DNA of 64,000 nucleotides from Diplonema papillatum (Eukaryota > Euglenozoa > Diplonemea > Diplonemida > Diplonemidae): assembly GCA_030068145.1 (NCBI GenBank), contig JAPJBO010000047.1, forward strand, positions 186,001 through 250,000, read 5' to 3'. A program made the translations under genes and the position numbers. This document shows, piece after piece, positions 30,643 to 40,054 of the stretch. The notes under the pieces were generated by a model, which was given only the letters and a program-made list of their open reading frames with translations, did no database searches and had not been told where the DNA came from. The first letter of the stretch is position 1. Each line of letters opens with the position of its first letter.

Positions 30643-30928
30643 AAGCGCCAGCTTGAAAGGAAATGCTCGACGATGCTGCCCGACAAAGAACAGAAGGGAT
30701 CCCAAGTGCTGTAACTACCGAACCACGTGTTGAACGGACGTGAGGTCATGCGGGTCTACCCCTACACGACAAATCACACAAACACAACAGGTCAAAAGTC
30801 CTGAGTGAGAAAACAACACACGGTGGTGTAAGCGAAGAACAAATCAGATTGTGTTTGTATTGTATTTGCCCCTTACCTCTATATTTCCCCCCTTCCATTC
30901 GGAGTCGAAGCAGCAACGTCGAGTATTT
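30643..30928 (+). repeat. 290-bp dispersed repeat, copy 2
   Basis: Same orientation as copy 1 (18413-18702) and nearly identical to it. It abuts the 130-bp repeat at 30511-30642 with no gap. The join suggests insertion of one repeat at the end of the other, or one composite element. Confidence 0.85.
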
Positions 30929-31421
30929 TGCATGCAAACCACACTTTTGACGGGCGAGCCTGTCGTTGTCAACCGAGCGCTTTCATTTTTTGTCCAGCAC
31001 AAAACCGGGTGGCTGTATTTGTCCTCGTACCGCCAAGTATAGGCAGGGGTAGCAACTGGATGGACGGATTCAGCAGGTGCGTTGCGACACCTCCCCTTTT
31101 CGCGAGCAAACGCGTATCGGGGAAATCCCGTCACACAGGAGCCAAGCCTCGCGTTCGGCAGTGCTGCAGAGCCACGAGCCGGCGGGTTGCCCTAACCAGA
31201 ATGTGGTGCACCTGGGGGCTTGGCGCTTGCGCTGCATACGAGCCAGAGCGAAGCGGCCAGACAGAACAGACCGGGCGGGATCGTGTCACAAGTGCTAACT
31301 TCGACTCACGCTTTGCATCCTCGTGTCCTCGTGTCCGAGAGCGACGGGTGTTCTTTATTCCTTCCACCTAGGTGACTATGAGAGCACATACTGGTGAGCT
31401 GGAAGAGGCCCTGGGTCTGCT
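30929..31421. other. Intergenic region 30.9-31.4 kb
   Basis: No gene recognised. The open frame at 30928-31371 has no domain and no coding-like third-position bias. Confidence 0.45.
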
Positions 31422-31606
31422 AAAGGGGGGGGGGGGGGTCGAATAATAACACCTGTGTTATTATTCGATTCGTCGAATAATAATAAAAGTTCCGGGTAGC
31501 CGAACAGTAGCAGGATCAAGTAGTGGTAGTGTTTTTAGACAACCAGACGTGTGTCAAATAACTGTTATTATTCGACCCCCTCCCCCCCCCCCCCCCCTTT
31601 AAGACG
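31422..31606. mobile_element. Small G-tract element with inverted ends
   Basis: About 185 bp. The left end is TAAAGGGGGGGGG... GTCGAATAATAACA. The right end is its complement, TGTTATTATTCGACCCCCTC followed by a C-run and TTTAA. It is non-coding and MITE-like. A partial copy sits at 25673-25800. The right flank TTAA suggests a TTAA-type target, though the left flank reads CTAA. Confidence 0.75.
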
Positions 31607-31616
31607 ACAACCCACT

Positions 31617-31869
31617 TTAACCCTATTCCGACGGGGCACCTACAGATTCATTCTGGGGTTCTGAGACAGGGTCGACGTGGGCATATGCCTTGTGTCGGGT
31701 TTCTAAGTGACGACTTTTTGGCCTACGAGAGCGGCAATGGGAAGCCACGCCACAAATCGTTCCGTGCCATATTTCTGGAATTTTTGGGGCCCCGCCCATC
31801 CTGAGCACCAGAGGAAGAAAAGACCGATTCAACCCGACACATGTATCCGGCTCGTCGGAATAGGGTTAA
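31617..31869. mobile_element. piggyBac-like MITE with TTAA target duplication
   Basis: TTAA at 31617-31620 and 31866-31869 flanks a 245-bp element. Its ends are perfect inverted repeats CCCTATTCCGACG and CGTCGGAATAGGG. TTAA duplications with CCC-starting ends are the hallmark of piggyBac elements. There is no transposase frame, so it would depend on an element elsewhere. A solo end of the same family lies at 25461-25492. Confidence 0.8.
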
Positions 31870-32134
31870 CTTGTTGATGTGTTTTCTCTCTCTCGGCAGA
31901 GGTCAGCGCGTGCAATGACTACAGGAACATACGCAGGCGGGTGGACCGCTTTGGTTATCACACCCTTTACTAGTTCTGTTGTGTTCTTTCTCTCATTTCT
32001 CTCTCTCTTTCTCTGTCCCGGAAAATATTAGTGCAATTCCTGGGGCTGCGAAGGCGTGACTACCGCCTTACAGTATCCAGGCCCTGGACGGGCAACCCAC
32101 ACCCGTTGACTTGTTTTGATGCGTTCTCTCTCTC

Positions 32135-32165
<31 letters not shown>

Positions 32166-32772
32166 TTCCCCAGTTTGAATGAAAAAACTTCAAGTCTTGG
32201 CAAACAAGAAGACTTCTGTTGTGGTATTTACCAAAGAGTGCATTTTCTCGTGTTCATAACAACCTTATGTACGGCGGCTGAACCTCCAGAAACAGCGGAC
32301 CGCTCCCGAGGTATAGAAGCTGCTCTTCCCGTCGAATGGAAAGGAGTGCATTGATGGTAAGGGTCAGGAAGAGCGAACACTGAAGAAAGATACCCTCGGC
32401 CCGCACATGATGGTCCTGTTGCTTCTGTAGGTTGAGTTTGTGCACCGTACCCGCTTGGTTCGCTCACCTTTCGATGGATATCCGCTCCGATGAAACGACT
32501 TACGCCCGCCATAGTCCGGAGTAATGGGTAGCCTCCCCGGAGAGATGGTCCTCTCTCTCTCTCTCTCACAGAAAGGGTCAGCGCGCATAACGATGGGGGT
32601 GGGGAGAGTCCCCGGGGCCTGCCAACCCATTGCCTTGCTTGTTTTGTTCTCTCTCTTTCCCCCCCACTTCGGCATTTTTCTCCCCTACCAAACTAGCAAC
32701 GGGAAACCATGGCGTGGGGTTCTTTCCGAGAAAAGAAAACTACGAACTCACGCATTTCTTTCATACACAAGC
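31870..32772. other. Intergenic region with CT/TCTG microsatellite
   Basis: No gene recognised. It contains a CT-rich tract with eight or so TCTG units at 32125-32168. Two copies of the GGTCAGCGCG...GATGGG.GTGGGGAGAG type dispersed motif lie near 31900 and 32575. Confidence 0.5.
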
Positions 32773-33737
32773 TTACTTTAAGTTAAGTTTAACAAACAGT
32801 GCAAATTGGTGACCATGCATCTGTAGTACGGCCTTCAAATGCCGTCTTGAAGAGTTACCACCAAAAAGTCCCTATTGCAGATGCGATCCCACCCAAAAGT
32901 GACTCGTCTGATTTTCCGCGTTGCGAAACGGTATATATTCGTGGCTTCAGTGCTGCTTTCCCTAAAAAAGGGGAGCTCGGCGCTACTTTTTGGTCAGTGC
33001 ATTCAGTCGCAGCTTGTGATTGGGCCTTTCTCCAGAGGGGCCCACGCACCTAAAGCTCGGCGTACGCAAACCCTCAGGGCAACATCGCATCCGTGTCCGT
33101 CTCGTGGAGCCAGCACTGAGACGCTCAGTGTTTAGTGCCCCACGCGCATTGACATGGGAGACAGCAAAGAATAAGTCTACCCGCTTCATTAAGTTTTCGT
33201 TTGATTAAACAACGAAGAAGCAGTTAGAGCAACTGCTTCGTAAGTGCTCGAGGAGGTTACTTTAAGTTTAACAAACAGTGCAAATTGGTGACCATGCAAC
33301 TGTGGTACGGCCTTCAATGCCGTCTTGAAGAATTACCACCAAAAGGTCCCTAGATCCCACCCAAAAGTGACTCTCGTCTGATTTTCCCGCGTTGCGAAAC
33401 GTATATATTCGTGCTTTCCCTAAAAAGGGAAGCTCAGCGCTACTTTTTGGTGCAGTGCGTTTAGTCGCACCCTCAGGGCAGCTAGTGATTGGGCTTTTCT
33501 CCAGAGGGGCCCACGCACCTAAAGCTCGGCGTACGCAAACCCTCAGGGCAACATCGCAAGGCGTCGCTCATCCGTGTCCATCTCGTGGAGCCAGCACTGA
33601 GACGCTCAGTTTTACTGCCCCACGTGCATTGACATGGGAGACAGCAAAGAAAAAGTCTACCCGCTTCACTAAGCTTTCGTTCGATTAAACAACGAAGAAG
33701 CAGTTATAGCAACTGCTTCTACTCGAGGAGGCCGCCA
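32773..33737. repeat. Tandem duplication of a 484-bp unit
   Basis: Unit 1 (32773-33256) and unit 2 (33257-33737) match along their length. Both begin TTACTTTAAGTT..AACAAAC and end with a CTCGAGGAGG motif. Unit 2 has small indels, for example the CACCCTCAGGGCAG insertion near 33468. No coding potential. The ends resemble the 130-bp dispersed repeat family. Confidence 0.88.
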
Positions 33738-34354
33738 GTTGCAACGTCTCAAAAAAAGAAGGAAAATATGCTGCAGCCCACACGAAACACAAAAAACACA
33801 AGGTCGAAAGACACCAATCTGTACGTCCCACGGGATCGTCGGAAACACAAAAAGGCCTGTGCGTTGCTGTGGTTTTCTCCGCCGGGCGGCCCTCGAGTCA
33901 ATTCTGACCGGAACCCTGCAAACCTGGCCTCCTCCTGAAGTATACTTAGCCGTTCGACAGTTTGTGCCGAACGCAGCGCCTTTCTTTCCCCCCGTGTGTC
34001 ATTTTCTTCCGATCACCAGTCTCTCTGATTGTGCTGTTGTTTATCATTGCGAGACCAATAGCCGTAGACGGTCATTTTTCATGTGTGCCCTCGCTGGCCC
34101 TATCAGGACGTCAGCCCGTCCGATGTTTGGATCCTGCAATTATTCAAAAGTACGCCTCACCGCTCCTTTTCCACGCAACGTCAAGCCCTCGCAAGCGTCA
34201 ACGATCGCTTTGGTTCCTCCTTGTCATTCAAGTGTCAACTGATGGCTTACTTCTGGTGCAACGGTAGAGAGCAGGATACCTTCTCTTCTGTTCAACTGAG
34301 CCAGTCCATCCCCTGCTGGTCGACTGCGACAGACAGCAGCAAGCAATTCGGTGC
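33738..34354. other. Intergenic region 33.7-34.35 kb
   Basis: No gene recognised. It starts with a diverged copy of the 130-bp repeat (AGCCCACACGAAACACAAAA). Near 34290-34340 a GGGGATGGACTGGCTCAG motif on the minus strand is related to 18245 and 39778. Confidence 0.45.
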
Positions 34355-35205
34355 TTCTCCAGGGGATAGAGGGGAACACGCTCAATGAATTGGTATCTAC
34401 TTCGAAGACTTTTTGATGCTCGTGTCAACAAGTTTCCTCCGGTACACACCGCACAACGCAAAACGAAGAAAAATAATCAGATTCCGGATCATCTGTAGCC
34501 ACAGCCCCGCCAGCCGTGTCTCAGGCGTGTTTTCAGCTCAAGCGTCCTTTAAGACGTCTTGGAAGGGGTTTGTTCGTTCAAGTGTTGCAGCGAGAGCTTG
34601 TGAGGCCTTACTCCCCGTGTGCGATGGCTGGAGGCAAGGCATCCTCTTGCAACGAAACCGTATCGGCGCTCGCAGGAGGAGAGGGAGAGGGGGCGGGGGA
34701 GAGAGGAAGGAGGGGTGCAAGAAGCCCTCTCTGCGGCGTCTCCGACAAGAAAAGAAAAGAAAGAAATACTCGACGTAGCTGCTTCGACTCCGAATGGAAG
34801 GGGGGAAATATAGAGGTAAGGGGCAAATACAATACAAACACAATCTGATTTGTTCTTCGCTTACACCACCGTGTGTTGTTTTCTCACTCAGGACTTTTGA
34901 CCTGTTGTGTTTGTGTGATTGTGTCGTGTAGGGGTAGACCCGCATGACCTCACGTCCGTTCAACACGTGGTTCGGTAGTTACAGCACTTTGGATCCCTTC
35001 TGTTCTTTGTCGGGCAGCATCGTCGAGCATTTCCTTTCAAGCTGGCGCTTATATAAAAAAAGAAGCCCGTATTCCGAGGAGGCGGCGATGGGGGGGCGGG
35101 CGGGTAGGAATGGCCATGGCGGCCCGCGTGGTGAATGCGAACTACGAGCCCAGCTTGTCGTCCGAGTCGCAGGGCACGATCAAGACGATCAACATGTACC
35201 GGGTG
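34355..35205 (+). pseudogene. Duplicated 5' region of the K+ channel gene, split by a repeat
   Basis: Matches 35213-35790, the upstream region and first codons of the K+ channel gene, with about 5-10 percent differences. It contains the equivalents of the ATGGCTGGAGGC start and of MAMAARVVNANYEPSLSSES. The frame closes at a TGA soon after (35222). The 290-bp repeat is inserted at 34764-35052. The intact copy downstream shows the sequence before insertion. Confidence 0.85.
34764..35052 (-). repeat. 290-bp dispersed repeat, copy 3 (inverted)
   Basis: Reverse complement of copies 1 and 2. It lies within AAGAAAAGAAAAGAAAG and AAAAAAGAAGCCCG, which are continuous in the downstream duplicate (about 35615-35645). 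This defines both ends of the element to within a few A residues. Confidence 0.9.
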
Positions 35206-35491
35206 CGGGGCTGCTCCAGGTGATAGAGGGGGACACGCTCAATTAAATGGGTATTTTCTTCGAAGACGTTTTGATGTCAACCGTGCAGAACGCAGTCAAC
35301 AAGTTTCCTCCGGTACACACCGCACAACGCAAAACGAAGAAGAAGAATCAGAATCCGGATCATGCGTAGCCACAACCCCGCCAGCCGTGTCTCAGGCGTG
35401 TTTTCAGCTCAAGCGTCCTTCAAGCCGTCTTGGAAGGGGTTTGTTCAAGTGTTGCAGCCAGAGCTCGTGAGGCTTGACTCCACCGTGTACG

Positions 35492-37327
35492 ATGGCTGGA
35501 GGCAAGGCAACCGCTTCCTCTCGCAACGAAACCGTAACGGCGCTCGCAGGGGGAGAGGGGGCGGGGGAGAGAGGAGGGAGGGGCGCAAGAAGCCCTCTCT
35601 GCGGCGTCTCCGGCCAGAAAAGAAAAGAAAGGAAAAGAAGCCCGGATTCCGAGGAGGCGGCGAGGGGAGGACGGGTAGGAATGGCGGTGGCCGCGATGGC
35701 CATGGCGGCCCGCGTGGTGAATGAAAACTACGAGCCCAGCTTGTCGTCCGAGTCGCAGGGCACGATCACGACGATCGACCTGCACCGGGGAAAGAGCATC
35801 CGCTCCCAGCATCGCCGGCGGAGCGAGGTGGATATCAGTAGGTCGTCTGAGGCCGATGAACCCGACGACTTGATTTACGCGGTTCCCGTCAAATCGTCGC
35901 ACGTGGTCACCGACTGGAAGTGCGAGCACTGCGAGTGCATGCTGTTGCTCGAGATCCAAGTCCGGAAGAAGCCGGACAACCAAAGCGACAGCACCAACGA
36001 GAACGACAACAGCGGCAAGCAGGCGCAGGACCCCGCGAATCCCGGGCAAGGCAACGCACAATCGAAGGACGCGGCCCACGCAGATTCGCAGCAGCTCGCG
36101 CCTTCGACCTGGCGGGAAAGGCTCTGGTGCGTCGTGGAAATCACCGACTGCGAGGTGCCGCCGTACCCTGTTCTTTCTCGGTTGGTCGCGGGCATCGGCC
36201 TGTTGTTCATCGTCCTGTCCGTGGTCAACTTCATCATCGAAACGCAGCCCGAGTACTACCTCGAGCAACCGCCCCACCTCTTCCGCATCGAAGCCGTCTG
36301 CATAGCGTACTTCACCGCCGAGCTCGTCCTGCGGCTGGTGTCGGCGCCTAGTACGAAGAAGTTGCTGCTCGACGCGTACACCGTGGTGGACATCCTGTCG
36401 GTGGTGCCGTTTTACGTCGGACTCGGCCTGGGCAACGCGTCCGCGAAGGGGTTCTTCGCGGTGCGGATCCTCCGGCTGATGCGGGTGTTCAAGGTGTTCC
36501 GGATCTCGCGGTACAACGAGGCGGTCAACATCGTCCTGGGTTCGCTGAACAGCAGCTCCGAGGGGCTGTATTTGCTCCTGTTCCTCATTTTGCTCAGCAC
36601 GGTCCTCTTCAGCAGCGCGATATACTACGTGGAACGCGAATTCATGCACTTCGATGACGACGGAGAGTACTGGTACAGCGAACGCGTCGACTACTGGGGA
36701 AATGTCACGAGGGAGCGATCCCCGTTCCAAAGCATCATGCACGTGTCGTGGTTCTGCCTAGTCACGTTGACGACCGTAGGTTACGGTGACGACGTGCCGA
36801 CGTCCGTCGGAGGAAAGGCCGTTGCTGTGGTGACGATGCTGTGCGGGACTCTCGTGATCGCGTTTCCCATGGTGATCATCGGGCAAAACTTCCAGGAGAT
36901 GTACCGCAGCTACAGGCGGAAGAAGTCGAAGAAGAAGACCAAGTATCTCTCCCGGCAGCCGAAGCTTGTTGACAAATACGGCAACGACGGGCGGAGCCGG
37001 TCCGGGTTCGACAACGCGTTCAGCGCGTCGCACAAAAGCTTGAACCGAACCTTCCACGACGCGACGTTTCACGACCGCAGCCGCTTAGGCGACACCTTGG
37101 AAAGCTCCTTCCGCCGCATGCAGGACAGCTACAAGCCCATGCAGCCGCCCGTCCCCCCCGCGTTGCTCCAAGACTCTCTTACCAGAGGCTCGTCCACACC
37201 CAAAGCTCTCGACACCCCACCCTGCGGGCCTACACGTGTCGTCTGCCGCACCTCCTCCAGCAACCAAGAAGACGCATCGCCCAACACGCCTCGTAGGCTT
37301 ATATCTATGCCCAAGGTACGCGAATGA
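35492..37327 (+). CDS. Voltage-gated potassium channel (six transmembrane segments)
   Basis: A 611-residue Kv-type channel of the plasma or organelle membrane. I start at ATG 35492, since the frame opens at 35474 with a TTG. A start at about 35683 (MAVAAMAMAARV) is also possible. The N-terminal part is acidic and polar with a CEHCEC motif near 150. S1 lies near 229-250, S2 265-286, S3 294-316. S4 has charges every third residue: R325, R328, R331, K334, R337, R340. S5 is near 360-385. The selectivity filter TVGYGD is at 428-433 and S6 at 440-470. A basic, Ser-rich tail follows. The last codons read AAG then GTACGC, a possible phase-0 donor at 37316, so the true C-terminus may lie in a downstream exon. 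Confidence 0.93.
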   Translation: MAGGKATASSRNETVTALAGGEGAGERGGRGARSPLCGVSGQKRKERKRSPDSEEAARGGRVGMAVAAMAMAARVVNENYEPSLSSESQGTITTIDLHRGKSIRSQHRRRSEVDISRSSEADEPDDLIYAVPVKSSHVVTDWKCEHCECMLLLEIQVRKKPDNQSDSTNENDNSGKQAQDPANPGQGNAQSKDAAHADSQQLAPSTWRERLWCVVEITDCEVPPYPVLSRLVAGIGLLFIVLSVVNFIIETQPEYYLEQPPHLFRIEAVCIAYFTAELVLRLVSAPSTKKLLLDAYTVVDILSVVPFYVGLGLGNASAKGFFAVRILRLMRVFKVFRISRYNEAVNIVLGSLNSSSEGLYLLLFLILLSTVLFSSAIYYVEREFMHFDDDGEYWYSERVDYWGNVTRERSPFQSIMHVSWFCLVTLTTVGYGDDVPTSVGGKAVAVVTMLCGTLVIAFPMVIIGQNFQEMYRSYRRKKSKKKTKYLSRQPKLVDKYGNDGRSRSGFDNAFSASHKSLNRTFHDATFHDRSRLGDTLESSFRRMQDSYKPMQPPVPPALLQDSLTRGSSTPKALDTPPCGPTRVVCRTSSSNQEDASPNTPRRLISMPKVRE

Positions 37328-38819
37328 TAAGATGGGTTTAAGGCATTCAACACAAAAGCTCCCATATCAGTGTTTCTAGAGTTGCATGTTTGGGCAACTC
37401 AACATATGACGAGGCGAGTCCACCATGATGCCTGTCTTGCATCAGCTTAACACAACCTGTCTCAGGCATCAACTCACCACTGCCTGTGCCACAATGAGGA
37501 CCACATCATGAACCATCACGTTTTGCTCCCAGTCTGGATCTCTGTTGGTGGCCTCGAACATATGGGCTATTTTAAGATTACGGACAAAATCCATACAGAA
37601 GCGCGTGTCTGGTATCACCAGGCAGTCGACAGATCCAGTGATGCCGGAATCCATGGATTCACCTCCGACTACGCCTACCCGGGTATGCTTTGGGATGTGC
37701 AGGCTCGAACTCGTCAATGATAGACGATGTCGGCCGCGAATTGTTATTTATCGGCGCGTTGTCTCCAAAGTCTCATCCCGTTTTGATTCGTTGGTGCTCC
37801 CTGTCGTCAACAAGAAATGCTTTTCAGTCGCCAGGTCTGGCAACTCGCTGAAAACAAGCCGCAAGGAGGTAACAAAGTTAGTCCGATATGTGTTGCTACA
37901 GAAGAATTTCCGGGCAGTGTTTGCGTGCAAGCGTTGTGCTAGTTAGGTATCCTTCCCAAACGACCGCAGAAGCAGAAGAGCACATCCTATCAGAAGCGCG
38001 TTGGCAACCCTGGCGCCATCAACCCGAAGCTTGCTCAGGTGTGCTCGGCTCTTCAGAAACTATGCACACCATCCAACCCCCCCCCTCCCCCATCCCGGGT
38101 TCGAAAAAGACTTGCTGCTAACATCAAGTGCATGAAATGGTTCCGCTGCTTGCACCTAGCTTTTTTTGCTTCCCACAGTGTTCGTTGCAGCTCGATACTA
38201 TCGAAGCGAAGCTGGCAAACTTGCGGAGGCCAAGCAAAGATGACGGGCTCCCGAATGATTGCTTGTAAGGGATTCAAGGCGAGATGGATGCCTGCAGACC
38301 TGCAAATTGCTTGCGGAAGTAGGAGTCGGGCTGGTTCACGCTGATGTCTCGGAAGCGTCATCGCTCGGGGTTACCATCAGCCGCAGTAGGGGAGCGTGAG
38401 GTCTCTGTGCTGCGAAGACAGTGCCGTCTTACTGCAGATGTCATAACATCTCTCTGCGCACTTTTCTTGAACGGCCTGCTGACGGAACCGTCCGTCGCTC
38501 TCGTTCAAGATCCAATCATCGGGCATCGTCTGGTTCAGAACATTCGGCCCAACACGGACTGTCTACAGTTCTACAACCCCCCATCGATTGCTGGTCCTCT
38601 CTCAACCGCATTCGATTCCGTCCGATACTGGCAGTCGTCTGGTATCGTGAGGCGACGCTTCTAAGCCTTTCGCTCGTCTGCCATCGCGTCGTTTTTAAAT
38701 AAGTGACTTGCAGCAGGCCCCGCGGGCACGCCGGTGAGCCCCTCCTTTTGCAGAAACTCGTCCATTATCGTTGCGGCCGCGCTGTGATCTTGCTGGCATT
38801 GCGTTCTGCAACCTGCTAC

Positions 38820-39400
38820 TACATACCATCTGATTAAGGTGCAGTGCTTGACACTTAGTCCGAAAGCACTTGTACCTGCTACCTCATACAATCTGCACAT
38901 ACGGTTCCGAGTTGGGCCACACGGTGATTCAGGTGCAGTGCTTGACACTTAGTCCGAAAGCACTTGTACCTACTACTACATACAATCTGCACATACGGCT
39001 CCGAGTTGGGCCACACGGTGATCAAGGTGCAGCGCTTGACACTTAGTCCGAAAGCACTTGTACCTGCTACTGCATACCATCTGCACAAACGGCTCCGAGT
39101 TGGGCCAGACGGTGATTCAGGTGCAGTGTTTGACACTTAGTCCGAAAGCACATGTAACTGCTACTTAATACAATCTGCACATACCGCTCCGAGTTGAGCC
39201 AGACAGGTCCGAAAGCACTGATATCTACTACATACCATATGCATACCGCTCCGAGTTGGGCCACACGGTGATTAAAGTGTAGTGCTTGACACTCAGTCCA
39301 AAGGCACTCAAACCTGCTACTACATACCACCTGCACACACCGCTCCGAGTTGGACCACGCGATGATTAAGGTGCAGTGCTTGTCACTCAGCCCGAATACG
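38820..39400. repeat. 93-94-bp tandem repeat
   Basis: Six or seven copies of a unit with GGTGCAGTGCTTGACACTTA, GTCCGAAAGCACTTGTACCT and CTCCGAGTTGGGCCACACGG. The first four copies start near 38838, 38931, 39025 and 39119. Later copies carry deletions. Minus-strand frames through it are repeat artefacts. Confidence 0.9.
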
Positions 39401-39590
39401 CGGGACACTCATTACCTTTCTCATTTCCGGGCACCCTCCCCTTCCCCCGGGGGAAAGCCTGCGATTCACACACAATTGCAATCAATTTCCACCCTCCTGC
39501 GCAAGGTTGCCATGCTAGCCCTTTCTTTGGTTCTGTTTTGTCTCGCCTGTTGATCTCGCAAAGCCAAGCTTCCCGTTCCCTTTTCTTTTT

Positions 39591-39723
39591 GTATAAGCAC
39601 CTGCTTTGTAGGAAATACTTGAGGAGGCTGCCAGCTGCAAAATATCAAAGGAGGTCATTGTGCAAGTAGCCCACACGAAACACAGGTGAATCTGGGTTCA
39701 GTGGCGGGCGTAAGCGTTCAACA
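39591..39723 (+). repeat. 130-bp dispersed repeat, copy 2
   Basis: Same order of blocks as 30511-30642, here followed by GTGCATCGACC instead of the 290-bp repeat. This fixes the shared right edge at about GCGTTCAACAA. Confidence 0.8.
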
Positions 39724-40054
39724 AGTGCATCGACCTGCCTGCTGCTGTCAATCACAGTCTACCAGGGGTCTATCACGCCGGGGAGTGGACGGGCTCAGTG
39801 AGCTAACTCTGACTCAAGCTTTTGTTTCGCCTATACGGCCCGTTCGGACGCAGAGCCGGTTTCGTTGACCGCACTACCCTGAGCCCAGATCCTGGACGTG
39901 GTTTCAGGTGGCAAATTGGCAAGTGATCGTGAGCAGAAGGTCCTACTCGGGCGGTTCAGTTTCCTCACACGTTGCATGTGGCTAAACAAAAAAAAAAAAA
40001 AAAAAACACAAAACGAAGTTCGTCAGGGGAACTCTGTGGGGGTTGGGAAAGGGT

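Larger units (their letters stand above)
37328..40054. other. Intergenic region 37.3-40.05 kb
   Basis: No gene recognised with confidence. Minus-strand frames near 37469-37930 and 38053-38361 look faintly protein-like but are broken and have no domain. A 93-94-bp tandem repeat occupies 38820-39400, and a copy of the 130-bp repeat lies at 39591-39723. An A18 run at 39988-40005 precedes the next gene. Confidence 0.5.

Noticed and set aside
38053-38702. Protein-like frames on both strands at 38 kb
   Set aside because: Short, mutually overlapping, no domain, and next to tandem repeats.
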